Source of the DNA: Aquarana catesbeiana
Lineage: Eukaryota > Chordata > Amphibia > Anura > Ranidae
Direction: 5' to 3'
Assembly: GCF_042186555.1 (NCBI RefSeq)
Contig: NC_133333.1
Location: forward strand, 70,629,618 to 70,693,617
Length of the DNA: 64,000 bases
Shown here in pieces: positions 30,664-41,429 of the stretch (its first letter is position 1; each line of letters opens with the position of its first letter). Under the pieces are notes generated by a model. That model searched no databases. It was not told the DNA's origin and saw only the letters and a list, made by a program, of their open reading frames with translations. The translations under genes were made by a program, and so were the position numbers.

Positions 30664-31050
30664 ACATTTGATTGAGTTCATCCTGTTCTGCATCCTCGCA
30701 ATATCTCAGCAGAACAACAACGTGATGTGATATGTCGCTTACACTGCTTTAGTAAGAATTCCATCATGAGAAAACTTTAAGGGTCCCCTGCCATTGATTT
30801 TGATGGTGCTGCTATAAACCTCTTTGAGATCTGATGAGGTTTTCCTGCTTGCTTGTCTGGTTGGCACTAAAAATGGGAGCTCATCCACCTTGCAATTTCT
30901 GTAGGACCTTTCCACATGTCTCCCCTGGAGGAACATATAACTTTTTGTTACGCCTGATTTTCAATGGCGCAAATCTCCTGAAGAAAAAGCGCACTGCTAA
31001 TCCTGGTTCCAAACAGAAAAATGGGTGAAACTGTTTTTGCTTCCTTGCTA

Positions 31051-31609
31051 CTTTGAACCCACTGTTTCCCTATACTGTTGAGGTCTCATTAAAACTTACA
31101 GCAGACCTCTGTAAGTTATCCCACATTCCCACAGGACGCAGTGGCTCGGGTCTCACTGTCACCATGGAGCGGTTCCTGATCCCAGTACAGCCCGCCGCCT
31201 CTACCCCGGACCCAGCCAAGATTGTACTGACCCTCACCACGAGGACAGAGTTGAGCTTGCCTACCTCTGATATGAGAGGTAAGAGAAAGGACTGTTTACG
31301 GCAACAATATGCCACCTTATTCTCCACCCAGTTCTCTCTCTGTGCTTGCCTCGCTCACTCTCCCTCACATCCATCTGCAGCCCTGGGGAGGAAGTCTGCT
31401 GCTCACCACAGGAAACGTTGAATTGACACAGGACTCCCTTGTGCTTCCAGACCTCCCAACACCAGGGCACCCCAGCAGGTAACCCTCTGTTACAGCTTTT
31501 AAGGTAGCCACAGTGAGTTCTACCCACACCATTCTACCCTCACAGGAGCCCCCTCCTGCTCTTCTCTCTGATCAGACAATATGGGCTCTTCTGCAGAAAC
31601 TTCCAATGA
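31051..31609. other. Sequence without recognised gene
   Basis: Could be the spacer of the preceding L1 copy. Only motif-poor ORFs were seen. Confidence 0.35.
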
Positions 31610-32942
31610 TACACTAAGGTTTCAGGACCCTCAAGTTGCAGTATTGCAACATAAATTCGTATACGTGGATAATAAACCATCAAAGAAATGAGGGGGAGGA
31701 GGATCATGTAGCTCAACCAACCCAATAGTAAAGACTGTCTATGACTTCACCCAGCATGCACTTGTAATCACGAAAATATTTTTATTGATATTAAAATGTA
31801 ATTGGAAAAAAAAGTAATATAAAAACATCAAACAAAGCAAGCATGCTATAAAAACATGAAGTTGGTCTCTGGATGGCAAAAAATGACCATAAAAATAGAA
31901 GAAAAGGATAGGATACGTCATGGTTTCATCCCCAGGCTGCGGTGGCCTTCTACGGTGTATGACCTTATATTAAACCTAGATTTGGCTAATGGGTAAATGA
32001 ATGGATTCCAAAATATGGTTAATTCCACAGGAACATCTGTATCTCTGACAAGATTGAAGGGATAAACTCTCAATCCATGCTGAAAACCAGAATGGCGAAA
32101 TGATGATATAATGGTAGGGTAGCTGAGGAAATGCTTGATAACAGTGGTCTAGAGGAGGTATGATAACCCAGGTTGCTGTGAAAACCTGGATATAGTGAAT
32201 ATAGTCATTTGATCAGTTGCATGTTAGTCAATCCTCCATAACCTCCCTCTCACTGTACAAAAGGTCCTCCATGTAAGCAACTCAAGCTACCATTCCCAAC
32301 CCATCACGGACAGTTTTGTAATCTCAGGTGAAACAACAACACATTGCAGTAAGGCATATATCTGAATGATGGGTATACTTTTCAGGTATCCTCAGGTCCA
32401 TAAGGCACCAGTGTCCTGAAGTGAAGTGGGTCGTCCTGTCCTAGTGATGATGCCAAACCTTAGGGATATGTTGTGAATATCAAATGGTCGTCATCCAGAG
32501 GTGGGCCTGAATAGCCAGATCGGTTTTGCAGATTTCTGTCGGCTGCTTCAGAGGCTAGTTGCCAATACGGTCCCACCACCATATGGAGCATCCAGGCTTT
32601 AAATGGCTGACAGCACGCATTCCCACGTACGTCCCATCACGTTCACGTTCCTCTTTGTTTTGCGTGCATCGCGGTATCACCGCGTATCATACTGGGCAAT
32701 GTCTTTCCCTATCCTCACGGGGGCACGAGTAATGTGGAGCATTGCGCTGCAAACATACTTTGCTAAACAAAATACATTTCCTAAATTGTAGCATCCTGTC
32801 CTTGATCAACACGGAGGCTGACATTTACTAAGGACAGGATTAAATTGAAATGGCACAAGTTAACTCTACATAAATCCAAAGGTCTACAGGCAACAAAAAT
32901 ACGGTGATGGGAACCACTACTTATATTTGATATCATGATAAT
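31610..32942 (-). repeat. Penelope 3' pLTR copy
   Basis: Its left part (31610-32260) matches 39964-40604 in the same orientation. The whole of it matches 47526-48600 plus 40790-40901 in the opposite orientation. The PLE 3' UTR resumes at 35108 exactly where this sequence breaks off at 32942, so the two belong to one element split by the L2. Non-coding. Confidence 0.7.
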
Positions 32943-33479
32943 TCTTCCCTGCAACACAAAGTCGCTCTACCTGTCTGCGATTTCCCACCTGACTCTTCAT
33001 ACCCTCTGGTAACTGCACAGACTCCACTCTTCTCTTAAACAATGGACTACATTGCCTAACTGAACTCTTATTCTGCCTTACTAAGAATTTGAATCTGCTG
33101 TCTATACTTTTAATTATTTTTGAAAGTGTCACTTATTTTGTATTACGCTGTCTTGGACAAGATCGAACATTTAACCTTATCCTGTTGCCCCCTCTTGCAT
33201 TGCACTCTGCCCAGGCCAGTTGTAAACCCCACCCACCCACGAGCTTGGTTTTATCAGCTCCTGATTGAAAGATTGTAAATCTTCCCCCCACAACATCCCT
33301 GTATTAATGTAGTTCATTTCTTGGGATGGCTGGCGAGGGTTTGGGCTGGCCACTCCTTGCGCAAAGTGTCACTCCGGCGACCAGTGTTTGGCACTTGTAC
33401 ACGGGCACTTTGACTAAGGTACTGCTACAAAAAAGCAAGTACAGACATTGGTGTTCCACCCCTATTTTACATGAAGTTC
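32943..33479 (+). other. 5' portion of the insertion in the PLE
   Basis: Unrecognised sequence between the broken PLE and the recognisable L2. It is either upstream L2 sequence or another insertion. Confidence 0.4.
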
Positions 33480-35107
33480 CCCTTCATCCTCTAACTTTCC
33501 TCAGCCTTCCTTCTATTCCCATCTCCCCACCCTCCAACATGCTCACACTAATCTTTGCTATAACGTCCCCCTCTACTCAAACTCTAATTTCTTTACCCCC
33601 CCTCCAGCCCGATGAGTCTCCAAGCTCATCGAATGCCTTGTCCATGACCGACTGAGTCACTACCTCATGAACAACCTTCTCGACCCCCTACAGTCCTGCT
33701 TCCATCCACAACATTCCACTGAAACTGCCCTACTAAAACTCACCCAATGACCTACTAACTGCTAAAACCAATGGCCATTACTCCATATTCATACTCTTAG
33801 ACCTCTCTGCTGCCTTCGACATAGTTGACCACCTGCTCCTCCTTGGCAAACTACACTCCCTTGGCCTCTGTGATTCTGCTTTATCCTCGTTCTCCTCCTA
33901 CCTATCTCAGTGCACTTTCAGTGTCACAACTCCATCTCCTCTTCCTCTCTCTGTTGGGGTACCCCAAGGCTTCATCCTTGGGCCCCTCCTATTCTCACTC
34001 TATACCTCTTCCCTGGGCCAGTTGATAACCTCCCATTGCTTCCAATACCACCTCTACGCCGATGACACCCAGATCTATCTCTCTACTCCTCAACTCTCGC
34101 CCTCGATCTCCTCACGGATCTCAAACTTACTGAATGACATATCGGTATGGATGTCACAACACTTTCTCAAACTCAAGCTTTCTAAAACTGAGCTTGTTAT
34201 ATTTCCTCCTTCCCGGTCCCCTCCCCCCATGACTTTACCATTAAGATCAACAGCACAACCATTTGTCCCTCCACACATGCCATGGGGATGGGTGTAATCC
34301 TTGACTCTGACCTCTCCTTCAGCCCCCATATCCAATCACTGGCTAAATCCTGCCTAACCTCCACAACAGCTCCAGAATTCAACCCTGACTGACACCACAA
34401 AGCAACTTATTCACTCATTGATTATTTCCCGCCTTGACTACTGCAACTCTTTCCTTAATGGCCTACCCTTACTCAGGCTATCCCCCCTTCAGTCTATTAT
34501 GAATGCTGCTGCTAGACTAATACACCTCACTAACAGATCCGTGGCTGCTGCCCCTCTCTGCCAATCTCTTCACTGGCTTCCCCTACCCCACCGTATAAAA
34601 TTCAAAATGCTAACCACAACATACAAGACCATCCACAACATTGCCCCCTGCTGTATCACCAAACTCATCTGCAGATATTGCCCTAATCGTCTCCTCCGCT
34701 CCTCCCAGGACCTCCTGCTCTCTAGCTCCCTTGTTACCTCCTCTCATGCTCGTCTTCAGGACTTCTCCAGAGCCTCTCCCATCCTCTGGAACTCCCTGCC
34801 CTGGTATATCTGATCAGCCCCTAACCTGTCCACCTTTAGGAGATCCCTGAAAACTCACTTATTCAGGGAAGCCTATCCCACACCCACCTGACAACTGTCT
34901 TTGGGCCACCCCCATCAAATCATTCCCCGCATCTATTACCTTTTGTACCACCACCACCACCCCCCCCCCCTTTAGAATATACGCTCTATGAGCAGAGGCC
35001 TCCTGTCTCTTCTGTTCAATAACTGTACTGTAATTGTGCTGTCCCCCCTCTATGTTGTAAAGTGCTGCGTAAACTGTTGGCACTATATAAATTATGTATA
35101 ATAATAT
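33480..35107 (+). pseudogene. L2-like LINE, decayed
   Basis: Reverse transcriptase motifs in shifting frames: ILLDLSAAFDIVDH (about 33795-33835), VPQGFILGPLLFSLYTS (33958-34010) and YHLYADDTQIYLS with the catalytic aspartates (34048-34085). LKLKLSKTEL, SRLDYCNSFLNGLP (34420-34460), LHWLPLPHRIKFKMLTTTYK and the 3' motif ending GTGCTGCGTAAAC...TATATAAAT with a TAATAATA tail (35060-35107) follow. These are hallmarks of the L2 clade. Several frameshifts make it inactive. Confidence 0.85.
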
Positions 35108-35343
35108 AGTTGTTCGGTAAGTATACTATAAACATACTGTGCCTGGTGAGTGGAGTCACAGAGAAAGTTATTTGAGAAATGCGACAAAGCTCATATTATC
35201 ATTTAAGCCAGGGGTCTTTGTGGCCTCTAACTCCTTAATCCAAAGGGGTTCACGTTGTGTCGGACAGTCTGACCAAAGTCCTCCCACTCCTTTTTACCCT
35301 GGGGGGCCACCTCAAGAACCCAACACTTAAGACAGCAGGGATC
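35108..35343 (-). other. Penelope 3' UTR
   Basis: Matches 40605-40640 plus 40745-40800 in the opposite orientation (blocks CTTAAATGATA, TTTCTCAAATAACT and GTGACTCCACTCACC). Lies between the GIY-YIG end of the PLE ORF and the broken pLTR. Confidence 0.65.
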
Positions 35344-35730
35344 CTAATCATGTTGTAAACATACATGTCTAGCCAAAGGGGCCTTCACATGGTACATCTC
35401 GATCTCATATGTGTGCTCCTGGAATCGCTTGCGTACGGGTCTGATGGTTTTACCCACATAAAAAGAACTACAGGAGCACAAAATGACATAAATCACTCCC
35501 ATAATGTCACAATTGGCTTTCTGTCTACAAACAAGGAGACTCCCAGTTCGTAACTGTAGGGTGTCACCCTCTATCATATAGGGGCAGAGCTCGCAGTAGC
35601 CACAGCATGTCATGCCCCCCACGTACAGTATGGTGAGGGGGGTTTCCAACGGATGTCACTATGTACCAGGAGGTCTTTGAGAAAGCGATCCCTCCTATAT
35701 ACCAACTTGGGGTCAATGAAGACAAATTTA

Positions 35731-35904
35731 TTAAAGTAGTTGTAAACCCTTTACAACCACTTTTTACTAAAGGTAAGCCTATAATAAGGCTTACCTGCAG
35801 CTACCCCGGATATCTCCTAAACCTGCTCATTATACCTTTGTGTTGCAGGTGTGTGTGTTTTTTTTTATTTTTTTTATTTTTTAGTGGGTTTACAGCCACT
35901 TTAA
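35731..35904. mobile_element. TTAA MITE, 174 bp, in the PLE
   Basis: TTAAAGTAGTTGTAAACCC (35731) and GGGTTTACAGCCACTTTAA (ending 35904) are inverted repeats with two mismatches in 19, each bounded by TTAA. It interrupts the PLE frame between the RT and the GIY-YIG domain. Confidence 0.78.
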
Positions 35905-36168
35905 CTGAGCTATCCTCCCTCAGGAGATGCCAGTGTGCTGAGCATAAATCCCTGACCTTACTGACTACTCAGTCTCCTGGGACCCTGCTCCTTCTCCTGT
36001 CCCCCCCCACTTCATTTAAAGATAAGGGAATCCTTTTCACTGTCCTTCACCCTATTGTATGGGCCTTACTGAGCCATTGATGGTTATAGCCCCTTGAATG
36101 AAATCTCTCTCTCAGGACCCCGGCTTCCTGTTCAAAGTCCTGTTCTGACGTGCAGTTGCTTTGGGCCC

Positions 36169-36555
36169 TTAAAGCGGATTTCCACACAAAAATGGAACTT
36201 CTGCTTTTCAGAACCCTCCCCCCCTCCGGTGTCACATTTCGCACTTTTCAGGGGGGAGGGGGGTGCAGATACCTGTATAATCTAGGTATTTGCACCCACT
36301 TTCGGGCATAGACTCCCGCGGGGGGGGGGGCTACGCCACTTTCCGTTTCCTTTGTTGTCTGCTGGGGGAGACACGGGTCCCAGAGACAGCAGGGACCATT
36401 CAGATTGTGCAGCGTGACTCGCGCATGCGCAGTAGGGAACCAGGAAGTGAAGCCGCAAGGCTTCACTTCCTGATTCCCTTACTGAAGATGGTGGCGGCAG
36501 CATCTGAGGAACAAGGGACCGTTCGGCCTCGGGTGCCGACATTGCGGGTGCCCTG
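36169..36555. mobile_element. TTAA-type element fragment in the PLE
   Basis: TTAAAGCGGATTTCCAC at 36169 starts a non-coding element with strong palindromes (GAAGTGAAGCC/GGCTTCACTTC at about 36445-36470). PLE sequence resumes at about 36556 without the expected opposite end, so it is truncated. Confidence 0.55.
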
Positions 36556-36862
36556 GACAGGTACATGAGGACGTTGATGTACCTGTACCAGGATAGAATC
36601 CTGGACAGGCACACCGATGCACTCTATGTCCAATGTCACCAGGAGAGTGCTCTCTGGTAATGTCGTACCATGCAGCAAAGTGAGCAGATGGGATGTGTCC
36701 TTCACGTAAGAAAACTGATTCCCTAGGAAGGGTTGCAAGATTTTATCCAAATATTCACTGATCCTCTCGGTAAGTGATCCCGCCCCCCTCCAGAGATAAG
36801 GTGACCAGGGGGGATCGTCCAATGACTTGTGGACCTTCGGTAATGCATAAAACTGACACTTT
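36556..36862 (-). repeat. Partial duplicate of PLE reverse transcriptase segments
   Basis: 36558-36617 repeats 37010-37069, and 36664-36862 repeats 37328-37526 almost base for base. Between them this copy has 46 bases, including SILVTLDIE-type RT sequence, while the other copy has about 258 bases of different RT sequence. The two copies therefore carry different internal deletions. Confidence 0.8.
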
Positions 36863-38693
36863 AGTCCACTTTAAAATACCCCACAAAAATAGTCAAATCT
36901 AGGAAGGTTACCCTATTCCTGTGAAATTCATAGGTAAAGCTCAGATTGTAGGGATTAATGCCCAGGGTGCCCATAAAGCCCCTCAACTCTTCCTCACTGC
37001 GTGACCACAACATGAGGACGTTGATGTACCTGTACCAGGATAGAATCCTGGACAGGCACACCGATGCCCCCCCCTCCACCGAAGAGCCAATTCTCCCAAT
37101 CTCCCACATAGCTGTTGGCATAGGCCGGGGGACCCTTGGTGCCCATAGCCATGCCCTGGGCCTGACAGTAGTGTTTTCCATCAAATTAAAACTTGTTTTT
37201 TAACAATAATTCTGACAATTCCACAACCAATAGGTTGTGGTCTCTTCTGTCCAATGGTCTACTATCCAAAATCTTTTTGGCAGTTTGTAGACCATTATGA
37301 GGTATAGAGGCGTATAGGGCCTCTTCATACCATGCAGCAAAGTGAGCAGATGGGATGTGTCCTTCACGTAAGAAAACTGATTCCCTAGGAAGGGTTGCAA
37401 GATTTTATCCAAATATTCACTGATCCTCTCGGTGAGTGATCCCGCCCCCCTCCAGAGATAAGGTGACCAGGGGGGATCGTCCAATGACTTGTGGACCTTC
37501 GGTAATGCATAAAACTGACACCTTAGAGAAGTCCACTTTAAAATACCCCACTGTCTCCTTATCAAATAACTTTCTTGCCAGTGTACAATCCAAGATGGCA
37601 TATAATCTCTTTTGATCTCTCTCAAGGTTAATACTGGGGATGGGGGTATACCATTGTCTATTGCCAAGTATGCGGTGGCACATCTTTAGATATCTTGCCT
37701 GGTCCATCAAGACAATATCCCCCCCCCCCCCCCGTCCGCAGCCTTAATAATCAGGTCTGTATTGGAACGTAACAATTGTAATGCGGACCTCTCATCGCGT
37801 GTCATATTATCCTGTGGGAACTGCTTCCACCTGAGTTTCCTAACACCATTGATGACCGCTCTCACAAAGCAGGCCACCCCAGAGACTGCAGACAAGGGGG
37901 GACAGATCCTTGATCTATTGTATAGACCCACATCTTTTAATGTAGTGACCTTCACAGAGCCTGCTTTTGCTCCATCAAGGTCAGCACACATTTCCAGGGC
38001 TAGATTCAACATCAATAATGCTGATCCACATGTCCCTCCTCCCAAAGGTCCATCAAATCTCTGAGGGTACAATATTCACATCTAGTTAAACTCGACCAGT
38101 CGCCCAAGGGCCCCTTAGGGGAGTATTGGTCTCCCAAGTCCTGAAAAATCAGTTTTCTAGCAAAAAGGTAAATATCCTTCACTATATCAAATAGGTGGCA
38201 TTTCATGGTAGGGCAGAAGGTTAAACCCTTAGCTAGAAGTGTGGTCTGTGTCTCTGTTAGTTCATATGTTGACAGATTTAAGACTTTTAATGTGTCTTGT
38301 CCCTCCTGGTGTCAAACCTGTCCATCCCAAACCTCTTCATTATTGGGGTGCTGAGTGAATGTGTGTGGGCAGATGGGGTGGGGTAGGGGTCGGGATTGTG
38401 TACATCTACCATCACAGATTGAGGGAGTCCCTGTCTGCAGCTCCCGCTACGGCACCTGCAGGTCCTCCCCTCGTTTTTTGGGGATGTGTATATCTGCCTA
38501 TGGGCCTCCTCTATATCCACACAGTCTTCAGACTGTAATGTATAGGTATTGTCCAGATCCTCCAATGCTTTGATCTTCCTGTTTTGTGAATTGACATCTT
38601 TTTAGGTCTACTCTGGCCCCTGCCCCTTCCTCTTCCCGTACGTACATGGTGGTAGGAGAGATTCCACCTATAAGCCTTATTGGTGGTCTAGGC

Positions 38694-38878
38694 CAGTGTT
38701 TCTCAACTCCAGTCCTCAAGGCACCCCAACAGGTCATGTTTTCAGGCTTACCATTATTTTGCACAGGTGATTTGATCAGTTTCACTGCCTTAGTAATTAC
38801 CACAGCTGTTCCATCTGAGGGAAATCCTGAAAACATGACCTGTTGGTGCGCCTTGAGGACTGGAGTTGAGAAACACTG
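38694..38878. mobile_element. hAT-like MITE, 185 bp
   Basis: Starts CAGTGTTTCTCAACTCCAGT and ends ACTGGAGTTGAGAAACACTG; the inverted repeats extend to about 29 bp (…CCTCAAGGC / GCCTTGAGG…). A perfect 8-bp duplication GTCTAGGC flanks it (38686-38693 and 38879-38886), as expected for hAT. Non-coding. Confidence 0.92.
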
Positions 38879-38886
38879 GTCTAGGC

Positions 38887-39553
38887 AAACCTATCTCTCG
38901 TCAATTTCAAACTTTTACTATTTACTATTTCCTTGTTTGTTTTTTCAATAGAGAGACATATGTCCTTCTGCATACATGTAGGTCTTTGTCTGAAAGGAGT
39001 GAGAATCCAAAGTTTTCTGTATTTCCTTCTTGATTTGGAGTAGCTGTTGCTCATAAAAGTCCACTAATGGGACTATCATGTTCCTTGTGCATTGTTGTAA
39101 ATTATTCTCCCATTTTTATGCTGAAGTCATTACTGACCTCTCTAATTTTGGGAAATATCTGGATTCTCATCCCTTCGGATAAATACTCTTGACTGTATTT
39201 ACCAAAAAGTATATTTCCCACCATATCCTGGATTTTCTCTGAGATCTTTTAGTTTACATAACAGCCTGTTCTGCTCCCTCTCTTGTGAGCCATCTTTGCC
39301 CCCCCCACCCCCTTTCACTCTACACTTTAAGTTTATAGAACATCTCTTCCAGAAATTGGGGATCTATTACTGCTAAAGCAACAATAATAGTACAAAAAAA
39401 AAGGTAGAACAATGGAAAATTGCCTAAAAACTATTAGAATCTCCAATACCACGTAATGGAGAGTGCCTCCTCAAACAATAGACTCAAAGTGGCAACCAAT
39501 GCACCGAGAGTCTTAAGTGAAAGGACTTAATCCTCGAAGTTCAAATAATACAC
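38887..39553 (-). other. Penelope upstream region
   Basis: Lies between the PLE ORF and its 5' pLTR. Very decayed. The last bases (ATACACTAA) match the sequence at 31604-31613, which continues directly into the pLTR. Confidence 0.45.
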
Positions 39554-39964
39554 TAATGCCGCGTACACACAAGCGGACTTTTCGACCGGACTGATCCGAC
39601 GGACTTTCTGCGGACTTCCAATGAACTTTCCCAACGAACGGACTTGCCTATACACGATCACACCAAAGTCCGACGGATTCATACATGATGACGTACGACC
39701 AGACTAAAATAAGGAAGTTGATAGCCAGTAGCCAATAGCTGCCCTAGCATTGGTTTTAGACCATCGGACTAACATACAGACAAGCGGATTTTTCGACCGG
39801 ACTCGAGTCCATTGGAAAGATTTGAAACATGTTTTATTTCTGGGTCTGTTGGACTTTTAAGAAAAAAAAGTCCGCTGGAGCCCACACACGATCGAATTGT
39901 CCGCCGGAGTCCGGTCCACCAGACCAAGTCTTCCGGAAAGTCTGCTCGTGAGTACGCGGCATTA
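39554..39964. mobile_element. MITE, 411 bp, in PLE 5' pLTR
   Basis: TAATGCCGCGTACACAC at the left and GAGTACGCGGCATTA at the right form the ends. Inner repeats occur (CAAGCGGACTTTTCGACCGGACT at 39571 and again at 39782, cited here by position, 39782-39803). The related pLTR at 31604 reads CACTAAGGTTTC without it, which is the empty site. The duplication is TA, or TWA with one change, so Harbinger or mariner type is undecided. Confidence 0.72.
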
Positions 39965-40604
39965 GGTTTCAGAACCCTCAAGTTGCAGCCTACTGCAGTG
40001 TTGCAACATAAATTAATATAAGTGGATAATAAACCATCAAAGATATATGGGGGGGAGGAGGAACGGAATGGGAGCTCACGGTGTACATAAGACTAATGAC
40101 TAAAAAAAAAAACCTGTTGTAGCTCAACCAACCCAATAGTAAAGACTGTCTATGACTTCACTTACCATGCCCTTGTAATCACAAAAATATGTTTGTTGAT
40201 ATCAAAGTAATTGGAAAAAAACGTAATATAAAAACATCAATCGAACAAAGCAAACCTGCTATAAAAACACGGAGTCTGCCTCTGGATTGCAACCATGACC
40301 ATAAGAAAGGGATAGGATACATCATGGTTTCTTCCCCAGGCAGCGGTGACCTTGTAGGGAAAGGTGTACGTGACCTTATATGAAACCTAGGTTCGGCTAA
40401 TGGGTAAATGAGAGGATTCCAAAATAGGGTTAATTCCACAGGAAGATCTGTATCTGACAAGATTGAAGGAATAAGCTCTCAATCCATAGCTGAAAACCGG
40501 AATGGTGAAATTAGATAATGGTGGAGTAGCTGAGGAAATACTTGATAACAGTGGTCTAGAGGAGGTATGATAACCCAGGTTGCATGTTAGGCAATCCTCC
40601 ATAC
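39965..40604 (-). repeat. Penelope 5' pLTR copy, truncated
   Basis: About 640 bp matching 31614-32260 in the same orientation. The shared phrases include TTTCAG-AACCCTCAAGTTGCAG, AATAAACCATCAAAGA and GTGGTCTAGAGGAGGTATG. It abuts an inverted PLE fragment at 40605. Confidence 0.72.
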
Positions 40605-40901
40605 CCTCCTTAAATGATAGTCCGAGCTTTGTCCCATTTCTCAAATAACTATATGGGATATTTATGATAAGCTAATATCCTGTAGGCAATAATTTGTCAT
40701 TTAAAAAAAAAAAAAAATACATTTTTTATTTATTTTTTTTATTTCTTAGTTTCCCTGTGACTCCACTCACCATGCACAGTATTATTACAGTATACTTACC
40801 AAATTATCATGATATCAAATATAAGTAGTGGTTCCCATCACCATATTTTTGCCTGTAGACCTATGGATTTATGTGGAGTTAACGTGTGCTGTTTCAATTC
40901 T
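40605..40901 (+). repeat. Inverted PLE fragment, part 1 (before L1-C)
   Basis: Plus-strand copy of the PLE 3' UTR (matches the reverse complement of 35108-35220) running into the pLTR. An A/T-rich interruption lies at about 40650-40745. It is cut at 40901 by L1-C. Confidence 0.65.
40886..40901. repeat. Target-site duplication of L1-C, left copy
   Basis: GTGCTGTTTCAATTCT, identical to 47510-47525. 16 bp, perfect. Confidence 0.92.
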
Positions 40902-40908
40902 TTTTTTC

Positions 40909-41242
40909 AAATTATAAGTTTATTAAAGAACAAGAGAGGACGTAGGTCCAACATGGTAACATAAGGCATGTACAGACATTCCTTTGTGAGGGCGCAGCCT
41001 CCAGTGGTACAAAATCATCTTATATAGATACAGCAAGAAATATTTCTTTGTAAGTAAACCATCGTGTAACACTAATAAGCCTTATATGTATGACTAAGAT
41101 AAAATATGTGGGTGGAACCGAGCCTCTCCGTTTCCATTTTCGTTTACTTATTCCTGTTAAAACTATAGAAAGAAAATAACCTAAATAGAAACAAAGAGAT
41201 AGGAGATAGAAAATAAAGGAAGGAGGAATAGCATTGGGGATC

Positions 41243-41273
<31 letters not shown>

Positions 41274-41429
41274 GGGGGGGACAGGGGGGATAGGGATAAA
41301 GGGGGGGATAGGGATAAAGGGAGGGGAAGGAGGGGACAGGGAGACGGCTACTGCGTGCATCGCCTGGCAGGTTCGGGATAAACTAACGCTACGCGTTGTA
41401 CACAAACCAAAGCATATCATAGGTGGCCT
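40909..41429 (-). repeat. L1-C 3' UTR with polypyrimidine tract
   Basis: On the plus strand 41247-41345 is an A-run, a G-run of about 15 and repeated GGGATAGGGATAAAGGG units. The L1 sense strand is therefore C/T-rich, while the antisense strand could form G-quadruplexes. AATAAA lies near 40920 on the minus strand. Confidence 0.7.

Larger units (their letters stand above)
29469..31050 (+). pseudogene. L1 5' fragment with ORF1, split by two MITEs
   Basis: Starts with GGGGGCGGGG, the 5' end type of the L1s here. ORF1 remnants before the MITEs include a coiled-coil-like part (29570-29690) and LEDLEQKSLEQ / NNLHIQDLPEATKDA, the RRM start (29740-29815). After the MITEs, from 30664, the domain continues with EQQRDVICRLH, SIMRKL-GSPAIDFDGAAINLF and a decayed C-terminal domain. 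Frameshifts throughout. No ORF2 follows before 31610, so the copy is truncated or rearranged. Confidence 0.65.
35344..38690 (-). pseudogene. Penelope-like element ORF: reverse transcriptase plus GIY-YIG endonuclease
   Basis: Order on the minus strand: N-terminal region with YTLQSEDC and DRQIYTSPK-like sequence (38560-38450) and CPTMKCHLFDIVKDIYLFARKL (38210-38130). Next come DERSALQLLRSNTDLIIKAAD (37800-37740), YALPKVHKSLDDPPW and ERISEYLDKILQPFL (37520-37390). RT follows, with QTAKKILDSRPLDRRDH-like sequence, LSWYRYINVLMLWS (about 37035) and FTYEFHRNRVTFLDLTI (36930). Last is the GIY-YIG domain, GVIYVILCSCSSFYVGKTIRPVRKRFQEH (35500-35400). PLEs copy RNA at chromosomal nicks. The RT aspartates (normally DD) read N-V, so the enzyme is dead. 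Stops, a partial duplication and three MITE insertions break the frame. Confidence 0.85.

Noticed and set aside
35344..35649. Stand-alone GIY-YIG nuclease gene
   Set aside because: It lies directly after PLE reverse transcriptase motifs on the same strand and is the C-terminal domain of that element.
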